DNA from: Clostridium sp. UBA699
GTDB taxonomy: Bacteria; Bacillota; Clostridia; Clostridiales; Clostridiaceae
DNA length: 64,000 nt
Reading direction: 5' to 3'
Assembly: GCA_002298915.1 (NCBI GenBank)
Contig: DBML01000016.1
Coordinates: 87,456-151,455, forward strand
The notes beneath the pieces are model-generated. The model was not told the DNA's origin. It did no database searches and worked only from the letters and a program-made list of their open reading frames with translations. The first letter of the stretch is position 1. Every line of letters starts with the position of its first letter. This document shows, one piece after another, positions 57,107 to 64,000 of this stretch. Both the position numbers and the translations under genes were made by a program.

Positions 57107-57131
57107 AAGGGATGGAGTTATTCCATCCCTT
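57107..57131 (-). terminator. Terminator of the alkylation-repair operon
   Basis: AAGGGATGGA and TCCATCCCTT form a ten-pair stem with a five-base loop, and the minus strand continues GCTTTTATGG. It lies ten bases after the adaA stop codon. Confidence 0.82.
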
Positions 57132-57140
57132 ACGCTATCA

Positions 57141-57704
57141 TCACTCTTTTTCCTTCCTGTACTCCTGAGGGGTCATGCCCTTCTCCCTCCTGAAAAGCTC
57201 GTAGAAGGAGGACAGGCTTTGAAACCCGCACTGGAAAGCGATTTCCATTATGCTTTTATCCGACGCTTCAAGAAGTTCGGCCGACTTTGCAGCCCTTACC
57301 TTACCGGTATATTTTGCGGGTGTCATGCCATACTTCTTCCTGAAAAGCCCAGACATATGGTTCCTGCTTATCCCCAGGTTATTGAACTCTCTTCCGATGC
57401 TTTCTTTGTCGGGATAGTTCGCATCAATTATAGATTTTATTTTTTGCGCCATCTCTTCGTCAGGATCATACCCCATGAGGTCCGGCCTGCATCGCTTGCA
57501 GGGTCTGAAGCCTGAGGACACAGCCTCATGCAAGCTGTCGAAGAACTCCACGTTCTCGCGCCTGGGCTCCCTTGACTTGCAGGAAGGCCTGCAGAATATT
57601 CCTGTCGTCTTGACCGCGTAGAAAAACAGTCCGTCAAATTCGCTGCTGCATTTTGTGACAGCCTGCCATTTTACGTTTTCATTAAGCAACGTTGAATCCT
57701 CCAT
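57141..57704 (-). CDS. adaA: AdaA: methylphosphotriester-sensing AraC-family activator
   Basis: The N-terminal Ada zinc domain has GIFCRPSCKSREP and GFRPCKRCRPDLMG, giving four zinc cysteines. The first is the acceptor of methyl groups from the DNA backbone. Methylation turns it into an activator. An AraC-type DNA-binding domain follows (ISRNHMSGLFRKKYGMTPAK and MEIAFQCGFQSLSSFYELFR). The methyltransferase domain of E. coli Ada is not fused; it is the separate ogt gene at the head of the operon. It is the last gene of ogt-alkA-alkD-adaA, three bases behind alkD. Confidence 0.94.
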   Translation of the reverse strand: MEDSTLLNENVKWQAVTKCSSEFDGLFFYAVKTTGIFCRPSCKSREPRRENVEFFDSLHEAVSSGFRPCKRCRPDLMGYDPDEEMAQKIKSIIDANYPDKESIGREFNNLGISRNHMSGLFRKKYGMTPAKYTGKVRAAKSAELLEASDKSIMEIAFQCGFQSLSSFYELFRREKGMTPQEYRKEKE

Positions 57705-57707
57705 ATC

Positions 57708-58394
57708 CTATCTCCGTTTCATGCTTCTGACAAGCACCTTCGTTTCCCTGTCGACGCGCAGCGATTCGGTTATCTTCTGGAGAGACTTGTTGAACGTCCA
57801 GTCGTCAAGGGTGTTGTCCTTCAGGAAATCCGAGGTTCTTTCCGGGAACCTTACGTAGCATATGGATACTGCCCACGCAACAGCCATCTTCACGTAATAG
57901 CCTTCATGGGTGATCCCCTGAAGTAGTTCCAGCACTCTGTCAATGTAGCCGTCCTCCACGTAGTAGCTGAGGAGCATAACCACCCCGAAGCGTATATAAA
58001 ATTCTTCCTTCGAGGAAAGATATGGCTGCAGCTCCTCCCAAACCTTCTGCCTGTTGTCCTTCGTGAACTTGAGGCCTGTGCAGAAGCTGTCGCAGACAGC
58101 CCAGTTGTCGATCTTGGGAACGAAGCCTTCGATCAGGCACAGCTTCTCCTCCGGTTCCGCATCTGCATAGCCGATGACCATTCCTTCGAGAAGCACCTCT
58201 TCGAAGTATTCGCTTTCGGCGCTATCCAGGTATCTTCGCCAGTCGCCCTTTGCTATTTCCTTTGCAAGCCTCCTGAGCTTTGGCACCCTTACGCCGACTA
58301 TGTTTTCTGTTCCAGGACAAAGTGAACTCTGGAACTTTCTGTATTTTTCGTCTGCAAGCCCAAATATCCTCTCTCTTATTATATCTTTTTCCAA
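57708..58394 (-). CDS. AlkD-like DNA alkylation repair glycosylase
   Basis: This HEAT-like DNA glycosylase has 228 residues. Conserved parts are VGVRVPKLRRLAKEIAKGDW, EYFEEVLLEGMVIGYA, FVPKIDNWAVCDSFC and MAVAWAVSICYVRFPERTSD. AlkD removes N3- and N7-alkylated purines without base flipping. WAVCDS and the FYIRFGVVMLLSYYVED region are typical of the family. It lies between alkA and adaA. Confidence 0.92.
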   Translation of the reverse strand: MEKDIIRERIFGLADEKYRKFQSSLCPGTENIVGVRVPKLRRLAKEIAKGDWRRYLDSAESEYFEEVLLEGMVIGYADAEPEEKLCLIEGFVPKIDNWAVCDSFCTGLKFTKDNRQKVWEELQPYLSSKEEFYIRFGVVMLLSYYVEDGYIDRVLELLQGITHEGYYVKMAVAWAVSICYVRFPERTSDFLKDNTLDDWTFNKSLQKITESLRVDRETKVLVRSMKRR

Positions 58395-58411
58395 ATCAAT
58401 TTTCCTTTCTG

Positions 58412-59029
58412 CTACTCGAAGGACAGCCTCCAGAGGTAAATGGAGGCGATAGAGCCGTAAGGCGAATACCTACCCCTGAATTCTTCGAATTGTTCCCTTG
58501 ATATTTCCTCAAGCCCGTAAAGCTTCATCATCCCTCGCAATATCGCCATGTCGCCACGGCTCACGATATCCGGACGCTCCATGGAATTGAGCAGGAGCAT
58601 CTCTGCAGTCCATTCGCCTATCCCTCTTAGCGATGACAGCTTCGCTACCACCTCGGCATCGGGAAGCTGCTTCAGCTTCCCGAAGTCCAGGCTGCCCTCT
58701 GCCGACATTTTTGCGATGTCCCTGATGCACCCGGCCTTGCGCAATGTCATACCGCACTTCTGGATCTCCTGCTCGGATGCCGTTGTCAAGCTTTCGGGTG
58801 TGATCTCCCCGAGGCTCTCCTGAAGCCTTGACCAGACTGTAGCCGCTGCCTTGGCGGAAACCTGCTGCCCTATAATCGCGAACACGAGGGCCTGGAAAAG
58901 GTCTGGGATGACTTCCCTTTCGACCCTTCCCAGCCTGTCCATCGCTGCACCCAGCACCGGATCTGCCTCTTTGAGGCAGGCGACTGCCTCTTCGCCGTAA
59001 TCGAAGTTCTTCGTTCTAACCGGGCTCAT
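58412..59029 (-). CDS. AlkA-type DNA-3-methyladenine glycosylase II
   Basis: This HhH-GPD glycosylase of 205 residues removes 3-methyladenine and related bases. The helix-hairpin-helix is LSSLRGIGEWTAEMLLL, with the catalytic aspartate in IVSRGDMAILRGM. LVFAIIGQQVSAKAAATVW is the usual core start. It lacks the N-terminal beta domain of E. coli AlkA, as many Gram-positive members do. Its start overlaps the ogt end by 14 bases. Confidence 0.93.
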   Translation of the reverse strand: MSPVRTKNFDYGEEAVACLKEADPVLGAAMDRLGRVEREVIPDLFQALVFAIIGQQVSAKAAATVWSRLQESLGEITPESLTTASEQEIQKCGMTLRKAGCIRDIAKMSAEGSLDFGKLKQLPDAEVVAKLSSLRGIGEWTAEMLLLNSMERPDIVSRGDMAILRGMMKLYGLEEISREQFEEFRGRYSPYGSIASIYLWRLSFE

Positions 59030-59486
59030 TCTCTTTTTCCATTCTTAATAGCTCTTCCTTCATCTCGAGCCCTCCGGCATAGCCCACCAGCTTGCCGTTG
59101 GCTCCAATGACCCTGTGGCAGGGTATGATGAATGGTATTGGATTCCTGTTGTTTGCCATTCCCACCGCGCGGCATGCCTTAGGATTCCCGACGCTTTCAG
59201 CTATCTCCTTGTAGGTGCAGGTCTTTCCATAGGGTATGTCCTGAAGAGCCTTCCAGACTTTTATCAGGAATTCCGTGCCCTGAGGAGCCAGCGGCAGGTC
59301 GAAGCTCTTCCTTTCGCCTTCGAAGTACTCCTTCAGCTCACTGCCGGCTTTCTCAAGGAGAGGCGTCTCTTCAATCACTGCGCCCTCCGGGATGACCTCT
59401 CCGAAATTGATGTTTGTTATCGCTTCACCGTTCTCTACCACCGTTATCATGCCCAGCCTGGTGTCATAGCAAAACGCATTGCACAT
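59016..59486 (-). CDS. ogt: Methylated-DNA--protein-cysteine methyltransferase
   Basis: This suicide repair enzyme moves alkyl groups from O6-guanine to its own cysteine. The active site is IPFIIPCHRVIGANGKLVGYAGG. The helix-turn-helix part reads GKTCTYKEIAESVGNPKACRAVGMANNRNPI in family order (given here only as landmarks KTCTYKEIAE and ACRAVGMA). AAGGAGGG about seven bases before the ATG at 59486 gives MCNAFCYDTRLGMITV, with 156 residues. It is the first gene of the alkylation-repair operon. Confidence 0.94.
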   Translation of the reverse strand: MCNAFCYDTRLGMITVVENGEAITNINFGEVIPEGAVIEETPLLEKAGSELKEYFEGERKSFDLPLAPQGTEFLIKVWKALQDIPYGKTCTYKEIAESVGNPKACRAVGMANNRNPIPFIIPCHRVIGANGKLVGYAGGLEMKEELLRMEKENEPG

Positions 59487-59537
59487 TATTAACCCTCCTT
59501 GCGCAGGCTCACCCTGCAAATGAAATATATATGTTAG

Positions 59538-59566
59538 ATTATATGCCGAATATCATATTTGTATTC
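59538..59566 (-). promoter_or_regulatory. Promoter and dyad ahead of the alkylation-repair operon
   Basis: The minus strand has a full TATAAT (59538-59543) but no recognisable -35 box. At the expected place lies GAATACAAATATGATATTC (59548-59566), in which GAATA and TATTC are inverted. This fits a promoter that depends on an activator, probably methylated AdaA, although the Ada box itself is not identifiable with confidence. Confidence 0.5.
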
Positions 59567-59602
59567 ACAGAATCTATTTTACTTCATTACATCAAGTTTG
59601 TC

Positions 59603-60562
59603 TTACGGAATTTCACTGTTCAATTTCGGGGTGTATACCTTGCGCATGTGCCCGGAATTTTCTACAAGCTGCCTCACGTATATGACGTTATCAAGGGATA
59701 CCCCTATCTCCTCCAGTGCGGCTGCTGTCTCATCGTCTTCCCATCCCTTTTCAAATGCCAGGAGGATCATGTCAAGCTTTTCAAAGGACAAGCCGATCAC
59801 AGTTTCGTCCTCTAGCCCAGGAACCAGATCAGGCGAAGGAGGTTTGCTTAGTATGTGCTCCGGCAGAGAGAGGTGTTCCGCAAGGCTGAAAACCTGAGTC
59901 TTGTAAAGCCCCCTTATAGGCATTATGTCTGTTGCGGCATCAACGCCGTGCTTGCAGAAATAACCGATCATGTGTTCAGTCTTGTTGGCAGCCCCGACTA
60001 CCAGCCTGTTTTCAATCTCGCCGTGAAGGTATAGCACCAGCATTCTCATCCTGTGCTTAGCCCTGTAGTATGCGAAGTAGTTGTTTATCGTCTTTTCGGC
60101 AAAGCGCGACCGCCCCCTCACCAGTGTCCTGTAGAAGAAGGGCTTTCCGAACCTTTTTTTGTAGTATTTCTGAAGCTTGTCCACCATTCCAGCCCTGTAC
60201 CTGGACGGTACGGCGGCTTCCATCGGAAAAAGGCGGTAGACGCCCAACTTTTTGAGGTGGTCCGTTATGTCCGCTGTCCTGGATCCGATTTTCAGCATGT
60301 CCAGCAGCACCTGTATGTCGTCCATATGTTCGCTCATGGAATCCTTCTCCGGCATCAGAAGGGCCAGTGTTTTTTCAGGACCCACAGCTCTTGCGCAGAG
60401 AGCCGCTACCACAGAGGAGTCGACTCCACCGCTGAGTCCAAGGATGACCCCGTCCCTCTCCAGCTTCTCCATGTATTCGAGGATGAAAGCTGTTAAGGTC
60501 TCCGAAAGCTTTTCCGGATCTATCTCCATCTCTTTTCTAAGATATTCAAGGCTTCTTTCCAT
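59603..60562 (-). CDS. nadE: NadE-like NAD synthase (ammonia type)
   Basis: This ATP-pyrophosphatase enzyme amidates nicotinate adenine dinucleotide. The P-loop is GLSGGVDSSVVAALCA, and RLVVGAANKTEHMIGYF and DIMPIRGLYKTQVFSLA follow. The 319 residues exceed the usual 245-275 of ammonia-dependent NadE. The extra 40 or so residues (around KLQKYYKKRFGKPFFYRTLV) lie between the P-loop and the NKTE motif. There is no glutaminase domain. GAANKTE replaces the commoner GT-NKSE. It may be a subgroup with another substrate, but NAD synthase is likeliest. It lies 15 bases downstream of the AEC transporter gene. Confidence 0.82.
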   Translation of the reverse strand: MERSLEYLRKEMEIDPEKLSETLTAFILEYMEKLERDGVILGLSGGVDSSVVAALCARAVGPEKTLALLMPEKDSMSEHMDDIQVLLDMLKIGSRTADITDHLKKLGVYRLFPMEAAVPSRYRAGMVDKLQKYYKKRFGKPFFYRTLVRGRSRFAEKTINNYFAYYRAKHRMRMLVLYLHGEIENRLVVGAANKTEHMIGYFCKHGVDAATDIMPIRGLYKTQVFSLAEHLSLPEHILSKPPSPDLVPGLEDETVIGLSFEKLDMILLAFEKGWEDDETAAALEEIGVSLDNVIYVRQLVENSGHMRKVYTPKLNSEIP

Positions 60563-60577
60563 CCTAACACCTCACAG

Positions 60578-61522
60578 TTATTTGCTGAGAATCAACATGT
60601 AGAGCGGTATGAATAATATGCTTGCCAGAGTAGTGACAACCGTCATGACAGCTGCATACTTGCTGTCCGCATTGTACATGCGTGCCACTATCGCCGTGCT
60701 CGTGACGACTGGCATCGCCGACTGTATTATGAAAACATTTTTCATGAGCGGGTCCACAGGGATCCAAAGCGCGAGCAGGTAAACCACGATCGGCGACACT
60801 ATGAACCTTCCCAGGATTGTGCCGAACACGTCCCTGCTCAGCTTTATATCCCTGAACTTGACGGAGTACATCGTGATCCCGATGTAGAACATGGAAAGCG
60901 GTGTTGTCAAGTTGCCTATGTACATGCAGGAATCAAGTATGAATTTTGGTATGTATAAGTTAATCAGTATGATCAGGATTGCACCCATGAAGCCGAAAAG
61001 CGGCGGCGAAAAAACCCTCCTGACCGTTTCCATGGAGAACATTCTTACTGCGCCCTTCTCCACTCCGTCCTTGCTTATGCAGTATGCCCCGAGAGACCAG
61101 AAAAAAAGCGTGTTTGCTATGTAGTAAAGGAGGACATATGGAACGCTGCTTTCCCCGAAAAGAGCCAGGTTCACCGGAAGCCCTATGAAGATGGCGTTCG
61201 AAGAGAAGAACATGGATTCGAAGGTGCCCCTTCTTTTCTCGTCTATGTTAAGCGCTTTTGCTGCAATTATCCCCAATAGGTAGCAGATGCCAATGGATAT
61301 GAACGGGATGAGGAGACCGTTTGCCAGATGGCTGAGCTTTGTCCTGTCGAAGTTGCTTACTATGTTGTAAAACATTAGAAGCGGCAGCGATATGTTGACT
61401 ATGAGCTTTGAGAACAGCCCTGCAATGTCAGGGTTGAACCATTTCCTTGCGGTGAGATAATACCCCACCGTTACCATTATCGCTATAGTGAACACGCTTC
61501 CGAGCGCATTGAATATTACCAT
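60578..61522 (-). CDS. AEC-family transporter (auxin efflux carrier type)
   Basis: This 314-residue permease has ten hydrophobic helices in two halves: GSVFTIAIMVTVGYYLTARK, SLPLLMFYNIVSNFDRT, FFSSNAIFIGLPVNLALFGE and the second half from MKNVFIIQSAMPVVTSTAIV. Bacterial AEC members carry malate, malonate or other small carboxylates. The substrate is unknown. Being next to nadE is suggestive only. It is the first gene of a two-gene unit. Confidence 0.88.
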   Translation of the reverse strand: MVIFNALGSVFTIAIMVTVGYYLTARKWFNPDIAGLFSKLIVNISLPLLMFYNIVSNFDRTKLSHLANGLLIPFISIGICYLLGIIAAKALNIDEKRRGTFESMFFSSNAIFIGLPVNLALFGESSVPYVLLYYIANTLFFWSLGAYCISKDGVEKGAVRMFSMETVRRVFSPPLFGFMGAILIILINLYIPKFILDSCMYIGNLTTPLSMFYIGITMYSVKFRDIKLSRDVFGTILGRFIVSPIVVYLLALWIPVDPLMKNVFIIQSAMPVVTSTAIVARMYNADSKYAAVMTVVTTLASILFIPLYMLILSK

Positions 61523-61591
61523 GTTTCCATCTCCTCTAGCTAATCAATTTACGAACATATAAATTATACTGCTGCTGCTGCAAAATAAAAA

Positions 61592-61622
61592 GCCTCCCCC
61601 GGATTTTTTCTCCAGTGGAGGC
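61592..61622 (-). terminator. Terminator of the nitroreductase gene
   Basis: GCCTCC (61592-61597) and GGAGGC (61617-61622) with additional inner pairing form a stem, and the minus strand ends in TTTTTATTTT. Confidence 0.75.
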
Positions 61623-61631
61623 CTGTTCGCG

Positions 61632-62192
61632 CTATTTATTATAGAACACCTTCGGAACCTTCCTTTCCGGCGGTGACATCTGCATTTTCGTGTAACCCAT
61701 GGAGAGGGTGCATACGAGATTGAATTTTCCTGGCACGTTGTATCTCTGCTTGAACTCCGGTGTGCTGCAGTAGCGCTCTGCAAATCCGATCCAGCAGGTC
61801 CCTATCCCCATGTCATGTGCCGCGAGCATTATGTTCGCTGCCGCAAGGGTGCAGTCTTTGTCGTACCATTTCGAGCTTGTGTCGCCGTATATAGCCATAA
61901 TGCAGTTCGCTCGGTTGAAAACGTGGAACTTAGGGTTTGTTAACCAGCTCTCGTACTGCTTGAAGTACGGGTATTCCTCAAGGTTGTCATGGATCTCCTT
62001 CTTAATTTCTTCCGACATGACATCGATTGCTGCCTTGTCCTTTATGACAACGAAGCCCCATGGCTGCACGTTTGAGCCTGTTGCTGCCTTTGTGCCAAGG
62101 ACGAGCAGCTCGTTGATAACGTCATCTGGCAGCACCTCATCGGTGTAGGACCTTATGCTTCTCCTGCTGTTCATGCATTCCTTCAAATCCAC
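61632..62192 (-). CDS. Nitroreductase-family FMN protein
   Basis: This 186-residue FMN-dependent enzyme has the usual landmarks: MDLKECMNSRRSIRSYTDEV, TKAATGSNVQPWGFVVIKD and AANIMLAAHDMGIGTCWIGF. The C-terminal end has LVCTLSMGYTKMQMSPPER. Such proteins reduce nitro compounds or quinones. The true substrate is unknown. It is a single gene with its own terminator. Confidence 0.92.
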   Translation of the reverse strand: MDLKECMNSRRSIRSYTDEVLPDDVINELLVLGTKAATGSNVQPWGFVVIKDKAAIDVMSEEIKKEIHDNLEEYPYFKQYESWLTNPKFHVFNRANCIMAIYGDTSSKWYDKDCTLAAANIMLAAHDMGIGTCWIGFAERYCSTPEFKQRYNVPGKFNLVCTLSMGYTKMQMSPPERKVPKVFYNK

Positions 62193-62248
62193 ATTAACAC
62201 TTCCTTACAAATTATTGAACGAGTTTTGCCACTACCATTATATCAGAT

Positions 62249-62971
62249 CTATTCAGCTTTTCCATAAATGAAGTCCGCTATAGCATCTGCTGCAACGGTC
62301 TGCTGTTCCTCCCTTGTTATCCTTGCGGTACCGTCACCCTTCTGCTCCCCGTAATTTCCGAAGTATGCATGGTTCCCACCGTCTATGACTAAAACATCAT
62401 TGACACCGGCAAGCTTAGTCCTGTCCAGAACTCCGTCCTTGCTCCCGTAGACCACCAGGTTAGGGACATCATATTTGCCTGTCGGGTATGCGCCCAGCAG
62501 CACGACCCCTTTCACTTTGGCTTCATTTTTGACAGCGTAGCTGCTTGCCATAGCACCCCCGAGCGAATGCCCTCCTATGTACCAGCTTTTTATTTCGGGC
62601 AGCAGCCCGTAAACCCTGTCCGCGGCATTGACATCGAAAACAGCCAGGTTGAACGGCATTCGTACGAGCACGCAGGTTATGCCCTTCTGCGAAAGCCTAT
62701 GCAGGAGAGGCGCGTAGGCATCGGCTTCAACCTTGCCTCCCGGGTAGAATATCAATCCGACTTCTTTGTTTTCGGACCCCTCAGGGTAGAATATGGTAAC
62801 GCTGTCTGCCCTTTTAACATGGGCTGAATCGGCTTGGATCACGTTCACAGCATATGTATCTGCGCGATAATAGTCAAGAGTGTAAACGTAGAAAGAGGCA
62901 GCAAAAACCGCCACCATGACTGCGGCGGCAATTGCTGCGATCCTTACCCTTTTCTTAAACTTCTTACCCAT
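62249..62971 (-). CDS. Membrane-anchored alpha/beta hydrolase
   Basis: A basic start and one helix (VRIAAIAAAVMVAVFAASFY) anchor or export the protein. The alpha/beta hydrolase domain has GLIFYPGGKVEADAYAPLL, the nucleophile elbow WYIGGHSLGGAMASSYAV, an aspartate in VVYGSKDGVLD and the histidine in VIDGGNHAYFGNYGEQKGDG. The catalytic triad looks complete. It resembles dienelactone-hydrolase-like or YhfR-type lipases, but the substrate is unknown. Its start overlaps the end of the AraC-type regulator gene by eight bases. Confidence 0.88.
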   Translation of the reverse strand: MGKKFKKRVRIAAIAAAVMVAVFAASFYVYTLDYYRADTYAVNVIQADSAHVKRADSVTIFYPEGSENKEVGLIFYPGGKVEADAYAPLLHRLSQKGITCVLVRMPFNLAVFDVNAADRVYGLLPEIKSWYIGGHSLGGAMASSYAVKNEAKVKGVVLLGAYPTGKYDVPNLVVYGSKDGVLDRTKLAGVNDVLVIDGGNHAYFGNYGEQKGDGTARITREEQQTVAADAIADFIYGKAE

Positions 62972-63887
62972 TCTTCATACCCTCTGCTATCTGCCTGACA
63001 GGCCTTGCTTCGATATATCCCCTGTAGCCCTGTGGCTCAAGCTGGAACCTAGGCGCTTCGTCGTCGGCCCATTCGTAGCCGTATATTTTAGGATCATATT
63101 CGTTAATCACATCCCACAGCTCCTCTATGGCCTGCTCGAAGCGCTCGTCATCGTAGGGCTGCCCCTGGAATATCATCATTTTACACGGCTCGAGGTCCAG
63201 GATCTCGAATCCCTCCGGAACATCCCCACTGTAATCAGCAGGCACCTCAACACCCTGGACATACCTTGACGTGCCCGGCCTGACAAGTTTGTCCGGCAGC
63301 CACATTCCCGCAGGTTCATACATAGCTTCCTTGATCCCGCTCAGGACGTCCCAAACATCGCAGCCTACCTCTTCGCAGTATTCGAAGTAGTGGGTTGCAT
63401 TGATACCCCTCTTGAGTATCAGTTTTCTTGCCGGCCTTTCGATGACCTGAACAAAGACTGTGTTCGCTTTCTTTTCCTTTTTCATTTCTATCTCCCCTTT
63501 CTGGAGCCTGATGTAGTAGTCCCTCATCTGCTGGGGCATGAAGGGCTGGACCTGTCCCTTCCCTTTGCTGAAATCCTTTGGCGGAATCCCGAACTGCCTG
63601 CTGAATGCCCTTGTGAATCCCTCGTGGGAGTCGAACACGAAGTCAAAGGCCACATCCGAGACCTTCTTGCGATTATCCATGAGTTCAATCGCTGCCCTGC
63701 TCAGCCGGAGCTCCCTTATATATTCGAAAGGCGTCTTCCCTGTGAGCTCCCTGAATATCCTGGCGGCATGCCACTGGGAGTATCCTGCAGCTTTTGCCAG
63801 GTCCATGAGCGTCATGCTGCTGTTGAGATGCTCTTCGATGTAGTCCTGCATCTTCTGGACAGCGTTAATGGCTTCCCATCGTTCCAT
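62964..63887 (-). CDS. AraC-family regulator with GyrI-like effector domain
   Basis: The 307 residues comprise an AraC DNA-binding domain (MQDYIEEHLNSSMTLMDLAK, AGYSQWHAARIFRELTGKTP, VSDVAFDFVFDSHEGFTRAF, about 10-110) and a C-terminal GyrI/AraC_E_bind domain (from about 140: VFVQVIERPARKLILKRG). The Rob/SoxS-like order suggests control by a small hydrophobic ligand. AAAGGGG nine bases before the ATG at 63887 decides the start, and reading from 63965 is rejected. It shares its transcript with the hydrolase gene, which it may regulate. Bases 63888-64000 are AT-rich and non-coding, and no promoter pair was resolved. Confidence 0.9.
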   Translation of the reverse strand: MERWEAINAVQKMQDYIEEHLNSSMTLMDLAKAAGYSQWHAARIFRELTGKTPFEYIRELRLSRAAIELMDNRKKVSDVAFDFVFDSHEGFTRAFSRQFGIPPKDFSKGKGQVQPFMPQQMRDYYIRLQKGEIEMKKEKKANTVFVQVIERPARKLILKRGINATHYFEYCEEVGCDVWDVLSGIKEAMYEPAGMWLPDKLVRPGTSRYVQGVEVPADYSGDVPEGFEILDLEPCKMMIFQGQPYDDERFEQAIEELWDVINEYDPKIYGYEWADDEAPRFQLEPQGYRGYIEARPVRQIAEGMKNG

Positions 63888-64000
63888 CGGCTTCACCCCT
63901 TTAAATAGATTATAGCATTTTACCATCCTGATTTCTTGACCGCAATTGCTGAAATACTTCCTCATAATGACGAATCGGGTTGATTGAAAATGTGAATTCC

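Noticed and set aside
1..64000. tRNA, rRNA, CRISPR array, insertion sequence, integrase, phage or toxin-antitoxin genes
   Set aside because: None was seen on either strand.

Overview
The window reads as chromosomal DNA from an anaerobic, Gram-positive member of the Clostridia. The reasons are a Firmicutes-type division and cell-wall cluster (mraZ, rsmH, a PASTA-bearing class B PBP, DivIB, SepF, YlmH, DivIVA), strong GGAGG-type ribosome binding sites, lysine-riboswitch and PyrR attenuation, RqcH, and two genes that appear to use in-frame UGA as selenocysteine. The MurE DNPR motif together with dapF points to meso-diaminopimelate peptidoglycan. Almost every gene outside 6.5-9.6 kb has balanced to slightly high GC with AGG-rich arginine codons. 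No tRNA, rRNA, CRISPR array, insertion sequence or phage gene was seen.

Layout. 1-4.7 kb: nadA (cut by the left edge) under a NiaR-like operator, a lipoprotein coupled to dapF, and divergent rqcH. 4.9-9.6 kb: a UvrC-like nuclease lacking its C-terminal half, then an AT-rich islet of unknown membrane proteins, an M50 protease, a lipoprotein and a decayed gene fragment. 9.6-29.5 kb, all on the minus strand: the division and wall cluster runs from mraZ leftwards to divIVA, followed by mtnN, lspA, rluD and an attenuated pyrR-uraA unit. murD, murG, ftsA and ftsZ are absent from it. 29.7-39.5 kb: ychF, small single-gene units (VOC, YdeI-like, cupin, zinc-ribbon), an L,D-transpeptidase, a cardiolipin synthase and a marR-ftsH pair.

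39.6-49.2 kb: trxA with a selenocysteine HesB-like protein, an ArsR-type regulator with a four-domain sulfane-sulfur fusion enzyme, degV, a secreted protein, and a polar amino-acid ABC transporter behind a lysine riboswitch. 49.2-54.4 kb: a minus-strand run (pgsA, SDR, DUF362 ferredoxin, TfoX-C selenoprotein, DUF5050 lipoprotein, HEAT protein, alkyltransferase-like protein) with short gaps and ATGA overlaps. 54.6-64 kb: YczE-like protein, pit-DUF47 phosphate transport, a compact DNA-alkylation repair operon (ogt, alkA, alkD, adaA), an AEC transporter with a nadE-like gene, a nitroreductase, and an AraC/GyrI regulator overlapping a hydrolase gene.

The most unusual observation is a 95-codon TfoX C-terminal-domain gene at 51594-51881 whose codon 49 is an in-frame UGA at the place where I recall the family having cysteine. 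It is followed at the correct distance by a SECIS-like hairpin. A second UGA gene, the known HesB-like selenoprotein type, lies at 39611-39910 with its own hairpin, which supports selenocysteine use in this genome. Gene starts were moved from the longest reading frame wherever a ribosome binding site clearly chose an internal codon.
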